A stretch of DNA of 26,746 nucleotides from Candidatus Nanoanaerosalina archaeon (lineage in GTDB: Archaea; Nanohalarchaeota; Nanosalinia; Nanosalinales; Nanoanaerosalinaceae). Numbering within the stretch: position 1 is the first letter of the stretch; each line of letters begins with the position of its first letter. Shown here piece after piece: positions 7,697 through 15,311 of the stretch. The stretch lies in contig JALDAI010000002.1 of assembly GCA_022729285.1 (NCBI GenBank), forward strand, positions 1 to 26,746, written 5' to 3'. The position numbers and the translations under genes were made by a program. Under the pieces are notes generated by a model, which saw only the letters and a list, made by a program, of their open reading frames with translations, made no database searches and was not told where the DNA came from.

Positions 7697-8095
7697 ATGG
7701 GAGAGAAAATTAATGTCTGGATGATTTTTGAGGTTTTAGCTTCTAATAAAGATACTGCTGAAAGCTCTTTAAAGAAGCATGTTGAAAAGATAAGGAATGA
7801 AAAAAATGTTGAGATTACTGAAGAATCTTTTGATGAGGTAAAAGAGGTCGAAGAACCACACCCGTCACTTGATAAGGGTTTTTCTCAAGTATGTGAGGTC
7901 AGGTGCGACGTAAAAACTTTTTCAGAGCTTGTAAAGCTTGTTCTTAACTATGGGCCTACAATGATTGAGGTCGAAAGCCCTGAGAAAATTGAGATGAAGA
8001 TGTCTGAGCTACAGGATTCGCTTAATCTAGTTACAGAAATGATGCATAAATTTTTGAAGGCTGGAGCTGGCGGTATGATGATCTCAGGCGATTAA
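7697..8095 (+). CDS. Conserved-looking small cytoplasmic protein, function unknown
   Basis: The 132-residue protein has no signal or membrane segment. It begins with a hydrophobic strand (VWMIFEVLAS, 7-16), a charged helix (about 17-35), then FSQVCEVRCDVKTF (about 62-75) with two cysteines, and NYGPTMIEVESPEKIEM (84-100). The beta-alpha-beta alternation resembles small ferredoxin-like folds. The NYGPT-IEV block feels like a motif of DPANN small proteins, but I cannot name the family. The C-terminus is helical, ending AGAGGMMISGD. A leaderless-type promoter lies upstream. It is separated by 61 nt and its own promoter from the membrane regulator downstream. Confidence 0.8.
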   Translation: MGEKINVWMIFEVLASNKDTAESSLKKHVEKIRNEKNVEITEESFDEVKEVEEPHPSLDKGFSQVCEVRCDVKTFSELVKLVLNYGPTMIEVESPEKIEMKMSELQDSLNLVTEMMHKFLKAGAGGMMISGD

Positions 8096-8126
8096 TGAAC
8101 TTTTTTGAACAATAAGGGGAAAATAT

Positions 8127-8135
8127 TTTATATAT
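8127..8135 (+). promoter_or_regulatory. TATA box of the membrane regulator gene
   Basis: TTTATATAT centred 26 nt upstream of the ATG at 8157, with A-rich flanks; strong TATA match and leaderless spacing. Confidence 0.6.
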
Positions 8136-8156
8136 TGACCCCGTCATTACTATTTA

Positions 8157-9131
8157 ATGAAACGTTTCACTAGAATTTTTTCATACTTTTCAGAACAGAC
8201 ACCGAATTTTTCAAAAGTTTTACTAGTTTTCTTAGCTTTTACTGCTTTTTTTGCAGTAGGCTCTGCTCGTTTAGAGTATGAAGAAGAAGTTATTGCGCTT
8301 GGTGAAACTCTTGAAGTATCTGTTACAAAACATTACAGCACTCTGAACTCGAACCAGGTTTCTATTAACATACCTCAGAACCAGGAGCCTGAAAACATTA
8401 GAGCAGTCGATGAAAACGGTACTATGCCTTGTGAGTTCAGGCAAGTTTTTGGTAACGAGATAGTCTGTCAACCGGATAACTTTGGAAAAGAAAATTATTC
8501 GGTAACAATATCTTATGAAACACCTGATACTTCAGAACTAACCGATGACTACAAAAAATTTGAGCATAGAAAACTTTTTTCAACCTCTTTAGAAAGATAC
8601 TCTCTTGAAATAATCCTTCCTGAAGGCTCAGGTATTGTTAGCTCTAATTCCGAGGATCTTATCCCTTTTGAACCCGAGTATGCTACTACAGGAAGCGAGG
8701 GACGAAGAATCTTTGTTAGATGGGATCTTGACGACGTTTCTTTAGGAGAGACTGAAAACTTTGCAGTTAGGTACCAGGAGTTAGATGAGCTGCGGAACAT
8801 CATATCTTTTGACGCATCTACTATAGGAACTATAATAGTACTTTTAATCGCGGTATTGATCCCTGTCTACTTCAAGTTCATTAAAGACGACGACACTATA
8901 GCTTCCATCCTTCCTCTTCTAAAAGAAGATGAAAAACAGGTTTTGATGTATATTATAGATAAAGGAGGGGAGTGTGAACAGAAGAACCTGGTAAAAGATA
9001 TCGACTACTCTAAAGCAAAGGTTTCAAGACTTGTAAAGGATTTAGTTGAGCGAAACCTCGTTAAAAAGATAAAAGAAGGAAGAAAGAACCGTTTGGTTCT
9101 TAAGAAAGACGTCGGGAATATCGATAACTAG
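8157..9131 (+). CDS. Membrane-anchored winged-helix regulator with extracytoplasmic domain
   Basis: A 324-residue protein with three parts. An N-terminal hydrophobic segment at about 20-36 is a signal peptide or membrane span. An extracytoplasmic region (about 38-217) is rich in strand-like stretches and contains two cysteines and sequons NGT and NYS. A membrane span at about 222-241 is followed by a cytoplasmic winged helix-turn-helix at about 257-317: KEDEKQVLMYIIDKGG (first helix), QKNLVKDIDYSKAKVSRLVKDL (helix-turn-helix), NLVKKIKEGRKNRLVL (wing). This architecture is known in archaea as one-component transmembrane regulators related to MarR/TrmB-type wHTH proteins. The signal is unknown. 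It has its own TATA box and converges, with a 9-nt gap, on the envelope/glycosylation block, a plausible target. Confidence 0.85.
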   Translation: MKRFTRIFSYFSEQTPNFSKVLLVFLAFTAFFAVGSARLEYEEEVIALGETLEVSVTKHYSTLNSNQVSINIPQNQEPENIRAVDENGTMPCEFRQVFGNEIVCQPDNFGKENYSVTISYETPDTSELTDDYKKFEHRKLFSTSLERYSLEIILPEGSGIVSSNSEDLIPFEPEYATTGSEGRRIFVRWDLDDVSLGETENFAVRYQELDELRNIISFDASTIGTIIVLLIAVLIPVYFKFIKDDDTIASILPLLKEDEKQVLMYIIDKGGECEQKNLVKDIDYSKAKVSRLVKDLVERNLVKKIKEGRKNRLVLKKDVGNIDN

Positions 9132-9140
9132 TTCTAACAG

Positions 9141-9548
9141 CTATTCAGCAATACCATCTATCCCTTCCCCTTCTAAACCTTCGACTGATTCTTCTATGTC
9201 TGATTCATTAAGTTCAGAGTCTTCTAATGCGTCTTCATTAATTATCCTTAGAGGATAGATCAGGTCATCGTCAAAGTAGTCTGATTCACATACTAATACG
9301 TCTTCAACATACGTTACTTCAGCTACTTGCGGTTCAACATCATCTATATCGAAGAGTTCCGGAGATTCACAGTAACAGTCCAGGCTTTCATCCAGTTCTT
9401 CATGCTCCACAATTTCAAGGCACATCTCAGAAGGTTCGTAGCCTTCTACAGGAGAAGTACCGGTTTCAAAGTTTAATCCCTGCACTATAAAAACTATTAA
9501 AACAGCCGCAACTATTATCCAAAAAACATTCTTTTTAACAAATTCCAT
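9141..9548 (-). CDS. Single-pass membrane protein with highly acidic exterior, unknown
   Basis: About 135 residues from the ATG at 9548, chosen over an in-frame ATG at 9572 because GAGGGA lies 6 nt before it. KKNVFWIIVAAVLIVFIVQGL at about 4-25 is a signal anchor or signal peptide. The rest is extremely acidic (long runs of E and D, almost no K or R) and has four cysteines (C at the SEMCLEI, DCYCES and VLVCES positions). One NES sequon. No family recognised. It is the last gene of the leftward envelope block, 41 nt after the thioredoxin-like gene, which makes disulfide formation by that neighbour plausible. Confidence 0.75.
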   Translation of the reverse strand: MEFVKKNVFWIIVAAVLIVFIVQGLNFETGTSPVEGYEPSEMCLEIVEHEELDESLDCYCESPELFDIDDVEPQVAEVTYVEDVLVCESDYFDDDLIYPLRIINEDALEDSELNESDIEESVEGLEGEGIDGIAE

Positions 9549-9589
9549 ATTAATTCCCTCTGATAAAACCATCTTTATTAACTTTAGCT

Positions 9590-10258
9590 TTAATCCATGT
9601 AGTCCTCTAGTATCTCTCCCATCTCCTCTTTGTCCCTGAAACCTTGGTAGATTTCGCCGTTAATCTTCATAGAAGGAAACTCTTCTATCTCATATGTTTC
9701 TAAAAGGATGTTTGTATGCCGCATATCCAGTGTAGCATCTAATGGGAATACTAACAGATCGCCGTCATAGACTTCTCGGTAATGGGAAAGTACTGCTCCT
9801 TGATCGCCACAGTCAGGACATGAGTAATCATCCGAGTAGAAATAAAGAAGTCTAACCGTGTCAGTTCCGCATAGGTCGTCTACTTCTTCTACTAATAGCC
9901 AGTAATCTATTAGAGAGTTCGTGTACTCCATTTTAAGTTCATTTACCTGGTCTAAACCTATTTTAGCGTTCTCCTCGTACCTCTGTACATCATCGCCTAG
10001 GTCCTGAACATCGTCAACAGTCTGTTCAACAGCTATATTTAAAGCATCACAGCTTTTCTCAGTTAAAACATCTGATGCCAGTCTTCTACTAAGCTCCTGA
10101 GAACGTCTCTCCGTTTCAAAAGAGTCTATCTGTCTCTGAATACCTGTACCTTTTTCCTGTGATAACTGTGTTCCTAAAAAGAAAATACCGCTCATAACAA
10201 CAACTGTAAGAGCTACTGCAATAATGACCGTGCCCGTATTTAGTTTTTTATCTACCAT
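9590..10258 (-). CDS. Membrane-anchored thioredoxin-like protein with CPDC motif
   Basis: A 222-residue protein: a membrane anchor at 9-29, a long predicted helical or coiled-coil spacer (about 35-128) with C70 and C130, then a thioredoxin-like domain from 134. The domain shows VRLLYFYSDDYSCPDC (CxxC 147-150), a helix with AVLSHYREVY, a strand LLVFPLDAT, and EFPSMKINGEIYQGF with the cis-proline P195 before the final strand. The topology points to an extracytoplasmic disulfide oxidase, isomerase or reductase. The start overlaps the glycosyltransferase stop by 7 nt, so the two are translationally coupled. Partner and redox direction cannot be read; CPDC is an unusual dipeptide. Confidence 0.82.
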   Translation of the reverse strand: MVDKKLNTGTVIIAVALTVVVMSGIFFLGTQLSQEKGTGIQRQIDSFETERRSQELSRRLASDVLTEKSCDALNIAVEQTVDDVQDLGDDVQRYEENAKIGLDQVNELKMEYTNSLIDYWLLVEEVDDLCGTDTVRLLYFYSDDYSCPDCGDQGAVLSHYREVYDGDLLVFPLDATLDMRHTNILLETYEIEEFPSMKINGEIYQGFRDKEEMGEILEDYMD

Positions 10259-11472
10259 GTTATCCCTTCTTTATTAACAATTATATCCACAACCGTAGCC
10301 GCCCAAAACATAGCGAATAAGTAAGGATATATTACAAAAAATGTTAAGTAGTTCACCTTTTTATTAATAACTTTGATATCTTCATTAGCTGAAAAAAGGC
10401 TTAAAAGCATAGTACTTATCCCTATAGTTAGAAAAAATAGTATAAAGACGTGGAAAAGGTGTAAACGAGTTAATGACAAGGTTAAATCTAGGGGATAATA
10501 TCCTAGGAGTATAACTGTCGATACTGCTGAAGACACGGTTGAGACTATGTTGTAAGTGACATGGGTCAGTATGAACAGTAGCATTATTATCCATAAAACA
10601 TTCAAAGGCAGTAAGAACATTCCTAGGTTACCTCCTTTAGGATTGAAAAACATGTCTCTGTAACCGAAAAAGTTCTCGAGGTATCCCTTGTACCATCTGA
10701 TCCTCTGTTTAAACAACGCTTTGAAAGTTGATGGAGGATCTGTAAAAACTTCAGCATTGGTGCTGTTCTCTATTTTTTTACCGTCAGACATCATTCTGAA
10801 AGCTACTTCCATATCTTCTGTATGAGTATCAGTTCTCCAGCCTCCGGTTTCTTTAAGAAAATCAGCTCTGTAAAGGCTTCCAGGACCTGGTAAAACGTAC
10901 TGTACATCGAAGAAAGCGAAAACTTTTCTCAAAAAAATCTGGTAAATATACTCTGTCCACTGGATTTTCTCAACTAAGTTATCATCTCTTGTCAGTTTCA
11001 ACGCAGGTGTGACTCCGTAAACTTCCTCATCGTTGAAGTATCCTACCATAGTCTTCAAATAAGTTGGAGAAGGTATAGAGTCAGCGTCCATAGAGGAAAC
11101 TAACTCTGTATCAACATGTTTTAACGCCTGGTTCATAGAGTCGGCTTTACCGGTGTTTTCCTTGTCTATTATCTTTATCTCATCCTCAAACTCTTTTAAA
11201 ATCTCTAAAGTACTGTCTTCAGATCCGTCGTTAACCGCTATAATACTGTATTTGTCTCTAGGATAATCTTGGTTTAACAGTGCTTCAATACATTTTCTAA
11301 CACAGTTCTCCTCGTTATAGGCCGGTACAATAACGGTTATACTTTTTTCTACATTGGGCTCAGGATCTTTGACGACCTTGTTTAAGTTACTGTAGTAAAC
11401 TATCAGCCATAGTGCAGATGAGAAAACCATTAATGTGAAAAAAACGATATATATCCCGTCGATTAAGTCCAT
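10252..11472 (-). CDS. Membrane glycosyltransferase family 2 (processive type)
   Basis: A 406-residue GT2 enzyme using a nucleotide sugar at the inner membrane face. One N-terminal span (about 6-27) is followed by the GT-A domain: ITVIVPAYNEE at 45-55, NDGSEDST at 81-88, DADS at 129-132 (metal site), TED at 218-220 (catalytic base) and QRIRW at 256-260, the Q-x-x-R-W motif of processive synthases such as poly-GlcNAc and hyaluronan-type enzymes. Three to four C-terminal spans follow (about 285-405). The product is likely a surface polysaccharide or lipid-linked glycan, sugar unknown. GAAGGA lies before the ATG. It begins 2 nt after the DPM1-like gene and overlaps the next gene. Confidence 0.9.
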   Translation of the reverse strand: MDLIDGIYIVFFTLMVFSSALWLIVYYSNLNKVVKDPEPNVEKSITVIVPAYNEENCVRKCIEALLNQDYPRDKYSIIAVNDGSEDSTLEILKEFEDEIKIIDKENTGKADSMNQALKHVDTELVSSMDADSIPSPTYLKTMVGYFNDEEVYGVTPALKLTRDDNLVEKIQWTEYIYQIFLRKVFAFFDVQYVLPGPGSLYRADFLKETGGWRTDTHTEDMEVAFRMMSDGKKIENSTNAEVFTDPPSTFKALFKQRIRWYKGYLENFFGYRDMFFNPKGGNLGMFLLPLNVLWIIMLLFILTHVTYNIVSTVSSAVSTVILLGYYPLDLTLSLTRLHLFHVFILFFLTIGISTMLLSLFSANEDIKVINKKVNYLTFFVIYPYLFAMFWAATVVDIIVNKEGITW

Positions 11473-11474
11473 TT

Positions 11475-12212
11475 TTATCCTTCATCCCTCTCTAATCCGG
11501 AAACTATTAACTTATTACCGGATAAACGACGGTAGACAAGTTTAAACAAAGTTACAACGTTTTCAAAAAGATCTTGAAAACCGAACTTTGGCTCGCCTGC
11601 TTTCCTAGGCATAAAGTCTATAGGATGTTCTTTTATAGAAAATCCGTTCCAATGGATGCTCATAAGTGAAAAAGGCTGGTAACTGTAACCCGGAGGCAGT
11701 TCATCCCGAACCATCACAGGCTTGCATCTGTCCTTAAAAGCTCTAAATCCGCTTGTAACATCAGACACAGGACTTCCTAAAACTGTTTTGTACAGAAAAC
11801 TCCCTGTGTTAGCCAATAATTGACGTACCAATCCATCGTTCCTCTCTCCGTTTCCAACGTGTCGGGAGCCAACAACAAAGTCGTACTCCTTTGTTTTCTC
11901 AACAATAACGGGAAGTTCATCTATAGGATGTGAGAAATCAGCGTCCATCTGGACATAAACATCAGCTTCCGCTCTCTTAAAACCGTCTCTGTAAGCTGAT
12001 CCAAGCCCTTGTTTCCCTTTCCTTTTCAACAGTTCAAGGTTTTCGTACTCCTCTTTAAGACTCTCCACTATTTCTGCAGTGCCGTCAGGCGATTTATCAT
12101 CAACAACAAGCACTGTTGTCTCATATCCGCTCATTTTTTCAAAAACACTGCTTATAAACTCTTCAATGTTCTCTGCCTCATTATATGTCGGTACAACAAC
12201 GGTTACTTTCAT
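11475..12212 (-). CDS. Dolichol-phosphate mannosyltransferase-like GT2 (DPM1 type)
   Basis: Transfers mannose (or a related sugar) from a nucleotide donor to a polyprenyl phosphate, making the donor lipid for surface glycosylation. 245 residues with no membrane span, as in DPM1 proteins that rely on peripheral binding. Motifs: VVVPTYNEAENI at 5-16, VVDDKSPDGTAEI at 37-48, KQGLGSAYRDG at 67-77, DADFSHP at 90-96, VVGSRH at about 137, and VSDVTSGFRAF with the RKAGEPKFGF block near the end. These fit the DPM1 group rather than generic GT2. A TATA-like AAATTAATATTTA lies 26 nt upstream. Next to a GT-C enzyme that would use its product. Confidence 0.88.
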   Translation of the reverse strand: MKVTVVVPTYNEAENIEEFISSVFEKMSGYETTVLVVDDKSPDGTAEIVESLKEEYENLELLKRKGKQGLGSAYRDGFKRAEADVYVQMDADFSHPIDELPVIVEKTKEYDFVVGSRHVGNGERNDGLVRQLLANTGSFLYKTVLGSPVSDVTSGFRAFKDRCKPVMVRDELPPGYSYQPFSLMSIHWNGFSIKEHPIDFMPRKAGEPKFGFQDLFENVVTLFKLVYRRLSGNKLIVSGLERDEG

Positions 12213-12232
12213 TTTTCACACTTCTTTGTCCG

Positions 12233-12245
12233 TAAATATTAATTT
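12233..12245 (-). promoter_or_regulatory. TATA-like box for the DPM1-like gene
   Basis: Minus-strand AAATTAATATTTA in the 52-nt gap before the ATG at 12212, centred about 26 nt away. It would allow the four envelope genes from DPM1 leftward to be transcribed separately from the upstream GT-C gene. Confidence 0.5.
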
Positions 12246-12264
12246 CCATATAACTTATAAAATC

Positions 12265-13515
12265 TTAACCGGTTCTGTATACAAAGTATCTACACCTTCC
12301 GCATCCGACCTCTTTTAACAACTCATACTCCAGTCTCTCAGAGGTGACAATGTAATCCGCTCCATAACTTTCAAGCTCTTCATAAGTCGTCCATCCTGAA
12401 AGAACTTCATTGTCCAACATGAAACTTGATATAGACCATCTTTCGCTGCTAACAACTGTTCCATCAAACTCTGAAACAAATCCTATTGCTTCTTCAAACT
12501 CTGCCTGACATCTGTGAGCGTTGCTATACTGTTCAACTAACAAACTACCGGATGTGATGATGAAAACGGATAACAACGCAACAAAAACTTGTCTAGGAGC
12601 TTTTTTGTAACCTATAATTATGAGTAAAGGAATGATCGGTAGCCAGTATCTGTAGAACGAGACGCCTGAAAAACCTAGTATAAAACCGGTATAAACAGTT
12701 AACACAAATTTATCCAGTAACCGGCTTTCTCGGATACCGTATGCTCCTAGTATTAACAGAGGGAACAGTAGTTTAAGCATCATTTCAAGGTTGTAGTTGA
12801 ACGAGGATAAGAACCCTGATCCGGTCCACTCCGATACCTGAGTGGTGTAAAGTATCATTTTACCTAGGAAACTGTTGTAGTACATGGTGCTGTAGATAAA
12901 GAAAGGTAAAGCTCCTAAAAAACCTCCTAAAACAAAACTTGATGTATCAGTAACTCCCTTGTTTTTATCAAAAACGTAGGCTAGGAAGAATGCAACTGCT
13001 AATACTCCGAAAACATACCTGAAAGTTGCTGTAATACTGATTAGAACCCCTGCAAGCAAGTGTTTTTTCTTCAAAAAAGCTAGATAAGCGGATAAAAACA
13101 TCGTTAAAGCAGGTATATCTGTCATAATCCTTGAAGACCATAAAAGGAATATTGGCGATAATCCTAGGAAAAAGGTTGGTAGGAGAGGTTTTTCAAAAAA
13201 GTGTTGGCATACTTTGTAAAAAATTATTAAAGTTAAAGCACCGAAAAATACTGAAACAGCACGGGCCGCTAAAACACTTTCCCCTGTGAAACTCCATAAT
13301 ATAGATACAATAATAGATATTAATGCGGGACGTCCGCTTTCAAAGTTGTAGCCCGGTTCTTGGAAGTGTTGTGCATTTGTAAGAAAAGATCCTTCATCCC
13401 ATTCAAGCATTAAGTTTGAAGCTAAAAAGATTGTTGAAAAAGCGAAAAGAATTAACAGGGCGATTAGAAAAATTATTCGACCTTTATCCGATAAACCCTG
13501 ATTTTTGAACCACAT
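12265..13515 (-). CDS. GT-C fold glycosyltransferase, GT39/ArnT-like
   Basis: Polytopic membrane enzyme (416 residues, about 9-11 spans) of the protein-mannosyltransferase/ArnT class, which moves a sugar from a polyprenyl-phosphate donor to an acceptor on the outer face. The first span is followed by LEWDEGSFL with the acidic DE at 40-41, the catalytic pair typical of the first external loop. Then SGRPALISIIVSILW matches the KPPL-type segment, and hydrophobic helices run to about 325. A small soluble C-terminal part (about 330-416) contains four cysteines, two in the terminal GCGRCRYF. Acceptor unknown. The adjacent DPM1-like gene likely supplies its donor. It lies 29 nt after truD. Confidence 0.82.
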   Translation of the reverse strand: MWFKNQGLSDKGRIIFLIALLILFAFSTIFLASNLMLEWDEGSFLTNAQHFQEPGYNFESGRPALISIIVSILWSFTGESVLAARAVSVFFGALTLIIFYKVCQHFFEKPLLPTFFLGLSPIFLLWSSRIMTDIPALTMFLSAYLAFLKKKHLLAGVLISITATFRYVFGVLAVAFFLAYVFDKNKGVTDTSSFVLGGFLGALPFFIYSTMYYNSFLGKMILYTTQVSEWTGSGFLSSFNYNLEMMLKLLFPLLILGAYGIRESRLLDKFVLTVYTGFILGFSGVSFYRYWLPIIPLLIIIGYKKAPRQVFVALLSVFIITSGSLLVEQYSNAHRCQAEFEEAIGFVSEFDGTVVSSERWSISSFMLDNEVLSGWTTYEELESYGADYIVTSERLEYELLKEVGCGRCRYFVYRTG

Positions 13516-13544
13516 ACTGTTGAAATCTAAAATTTATTAGAGGT

Positions 13545-14699
13545 TTAATTCTTCATATACTCTCTAAGGAATACTGTTGCATAAGTTCCTTTGTTAAGAC
13601 CGAAAGAAACCTTAACCATGTTTTTGTTGATGTTCAGATCATCTTTACCGATTTCAAGTACTTTGAAGTCTTTTACTTCTTTGAAACATTCTCTGTACTC
13701 TCCTTCCACTCTTAAATGCTTTAAATCCCTGAGTTTAAAGTCTTCAAGCGATACTTCATCTTCTTCTAATACTTCTTTGATCTTTCTCCCTGCTTTGTCA
13801 TCAGAGATATTTGTTTTGTAGCCTACTAAAGGTAGCTCAACATCTTTGTCATCGACACCATCTTCTAACATGTAGCTAAGAGCTTTGTTAAACACATATG
13901 ACTGGTAGGCGTGGATAAAGAGCTTCTGTAATCCTTGAGGAAGTCTTTTTATAGCTCCTAAGTAGTCTCCTTCCTTGTTAGCTAGGTGGTACAAAAGGTT
14001 TTTCTCATACCTGTACTGTGATGGGAACCTTTCAGCCCCTCTTTCAGGATCTCTTTTTTCCCAAAGATCTTTTCTTACTTTCTTAACCTTCTCATGTTCC
14101 TTTTCGTAAGGCTTAGCAATATACGTCCAGACAGCTTCTTCATAATCTCCTCGCAGTATATGACGGCCTACCTGGTGAGTTATCGGTCTTGTAGAACCGA
14201 ACCTTTGTTTTCCAAAGTAGTTAGGAAACTTTCCATCAATTTCTTCTGTTATACCTGTTATACGTTTCTCAATATGTTCCTCAGGTAAGTTGATTCCTCT
14301 AACAACTATTTCAAACTCGTTGTGATCTAAGTTACCTAAAGTAATCCTATTACCTTTACCTATAATCTCTATATCTATATCCGGCATAAAGACTCTTTCA
14401 AGGTCTTCTTCAGATACACCGTTAATCGACATGTACTGAGTAGTTACAGCTCTTTTATCCTTGTTACCGGCGTATCCAAACCTTTTTCTAGAAACATGTA
14501 GTATCTTTGAAAGCTCATAAACAGCTTCTAAAGTAGTCATGTTGTGCTTAGTAACTTTTACTATAAGATCATCGCCTTCACCCACTTCGTGGCTGGCTTT
14601 CTCAGTTACTATAAAATCATCTATCTGTTCCTTAATCTTTCCTCCAATCCCTCTCGTATCGGAGAGGTAAGACCATTCAGGTAATTTCTCTTCAACCAT
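13545..14699 (-). CDS. truD: tRNA pseudouridine synthase TruD
   Basis: Isomerises a uridine in tRNA (position 13 in E. coli; archaeal and eukaryotic relatives are Pus7-like). The protein is about 384 residues. The catalytic block AGNKDKRAVTTQ (about 77-88) contains the nucleophilic Asp, NYFGKQRFG follows near 160, and LQKLFIHAYQSYVFNKALS is the conserved core helix of the family insert. The ATG at 14699 is preferred. A GTG three codons earlier (14708) would overlap the pth2 stop as GTGA and is possible. It is tightly coupled to pth2 and followed by the GT-C gene after 29 nt. No missing catalytic residue. Confidence 0.93.
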   Translation of the reverse strand: MVEEKLPEWSYLSDTRGIGGKIKEQIDDFIVTEKASHEVGEGDDLIVKVTKHNMTTLEAVYELSKILHVSRKRFGYAGNKDKRAVTTQYMSINGVSEEDLERVFMPDIDIEIIGKGNRITLGNLDHNEFEIVVRGINLPEEHIEKRITGITEEIDGKFPNYFGKQRFGSTRPITHQVGRHILRGDYEEAVWTYIAKPYEKEHEKVKKVRKDLWEKRDPERGAERFPSQYRYEKNLLYHLANKEGDYLGAIKRLPQGLQKLFIHAYQSYVFNKALSYMLEDGVDDKDVELPLVGYKTNISDDKAGRKIKEVLEEDEVSLEDFKLRDLKHLRVEGEYRECFKEVKDFKVLEIGKDDLNINKNMVKVSFGLNKGTYATVFLREYMKN

Positions 14700-14704
14700 A
14701 ATTA

Positions 14705-15052
14705 TCACAACATACTCAAGCTTCCGGTAATACTGTCTATCTCATCTTCTTTAGCAGGGCCTATCCCGCAACATGTTGGAGATCCTGATTTTATCTCCGT
14801 CCTCCCAGCGTCCTTAACAAGGTATGCCGGAAGCCCTCTATCTTTAGCATTTTGGAAGATTTCTAAAAGGCTTTCTTTACTACCTACTTTTAATGCTACC
14901 TTCTTACTGCCCAACTTCTTCCACTTTCTCTTATACTTTCTAGCCGATTTTTCATAAGCCCCGATGCTTGCGTGGCAGGCCTGAGCAACTTTTTTTCCTT
15001 CGCTCATGCCTAAATCAGCTCTTAATACCAAAACCTGTTTAAAATCTCCCAT
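14705..15052 (-). CDS. pth2: Peptidyl-tRNA hydrolase, archaeal/eukaryotic type (Pth2)
   Basis: Releases peptides from stalled peptidyl-tRNA. The 115 residues equal the family's usual length. Diagnostic stretches: QVLVLRADLGMSEGKKVAQACHAS at 6-29, containing the conserved K20 and H27 region, GLPAYLVKDAGRTEI at about 73-87 with the catalytic Asp, and TCCGIGPA near 93-100. The ATG at 15052 is preceded by A/T-rich DNA: TTTTTTAAC about 27 nt upstream would make it leaderless, while a fuller TATA-like GTATAAAATA near 15110-15119 would give a leader of about 30 nt. Upstream gene of truD. Confidence 0.95.
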   Translation of the reverse strand: MGDFKQVLVLRADLGMSEGKKVAQACHASIGAYEKSARKYKRKWKKLGSKKVALKVGSKESLLEIFQNAKDRGLPAYLVKDAGRTEIKSGSPTCCGIGPAKEDEIDSITGSLSML

Positions 15053-15182
15053 CCACCTTTTAGAATGGGTTCTTTTTTGTTAAAAAAGTATCACAACAGA
15101 AAGCTTGATATTTTATACACTTGTACTACAATCCTTATAAAAATTTGTTTATAAACCAAAAAGTTTTTAGAAACAGATTAAA

Positions 15183-15257
15183 TGGGTCGTGGAGGATTCG
15201 AACCTCCGAGCTTCGCCACGTCAAGGCGACGTCCTAACCAGGCTAGACCAACGACCC
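15183..15257 (-). tRNA. tRNA-Val (anticodon GAC)
   Basis: On the minus strand the 7-bp acceptor GGGTCGT/ACGACCC is perfect. The anticodon stem TCGCC/GGCGA encloses loop TTGACGT, so the anticodon is GAC, and the T arm is GGAGG-TTCGAAT-CCTCC. The D loop has TAGCCTGGTTA. Discriminator A at 15183. No CCA is encoded and there is no intron. It lies between herA and pth2, all leftward. Confidence 0.96.
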
Positions 15258-15293
15258 TTTCCTAGCCGTAACTAATTACTAAGTTTTAACAGT

Positions 15294-15301
15294 TAAAAAA
15301 A
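15294..15301 (-). terminator. T-run after herA
   Basis: A run of seven T on the minus strand just after the herA stop and before tRNA-Val; archaeal termination commonly uses such runs. Confidence 0.4.
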
Positions 15302-15311
15302 TATGGAGAGA

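Noticed and set aside
12009..12318. Plus-strand frames over the DPM1/GT-C junction
   Set aside because: Antisense to the start of a clear DPM1-like gene and the end of the GT-C gene; no initiation signal or recognisable domain.
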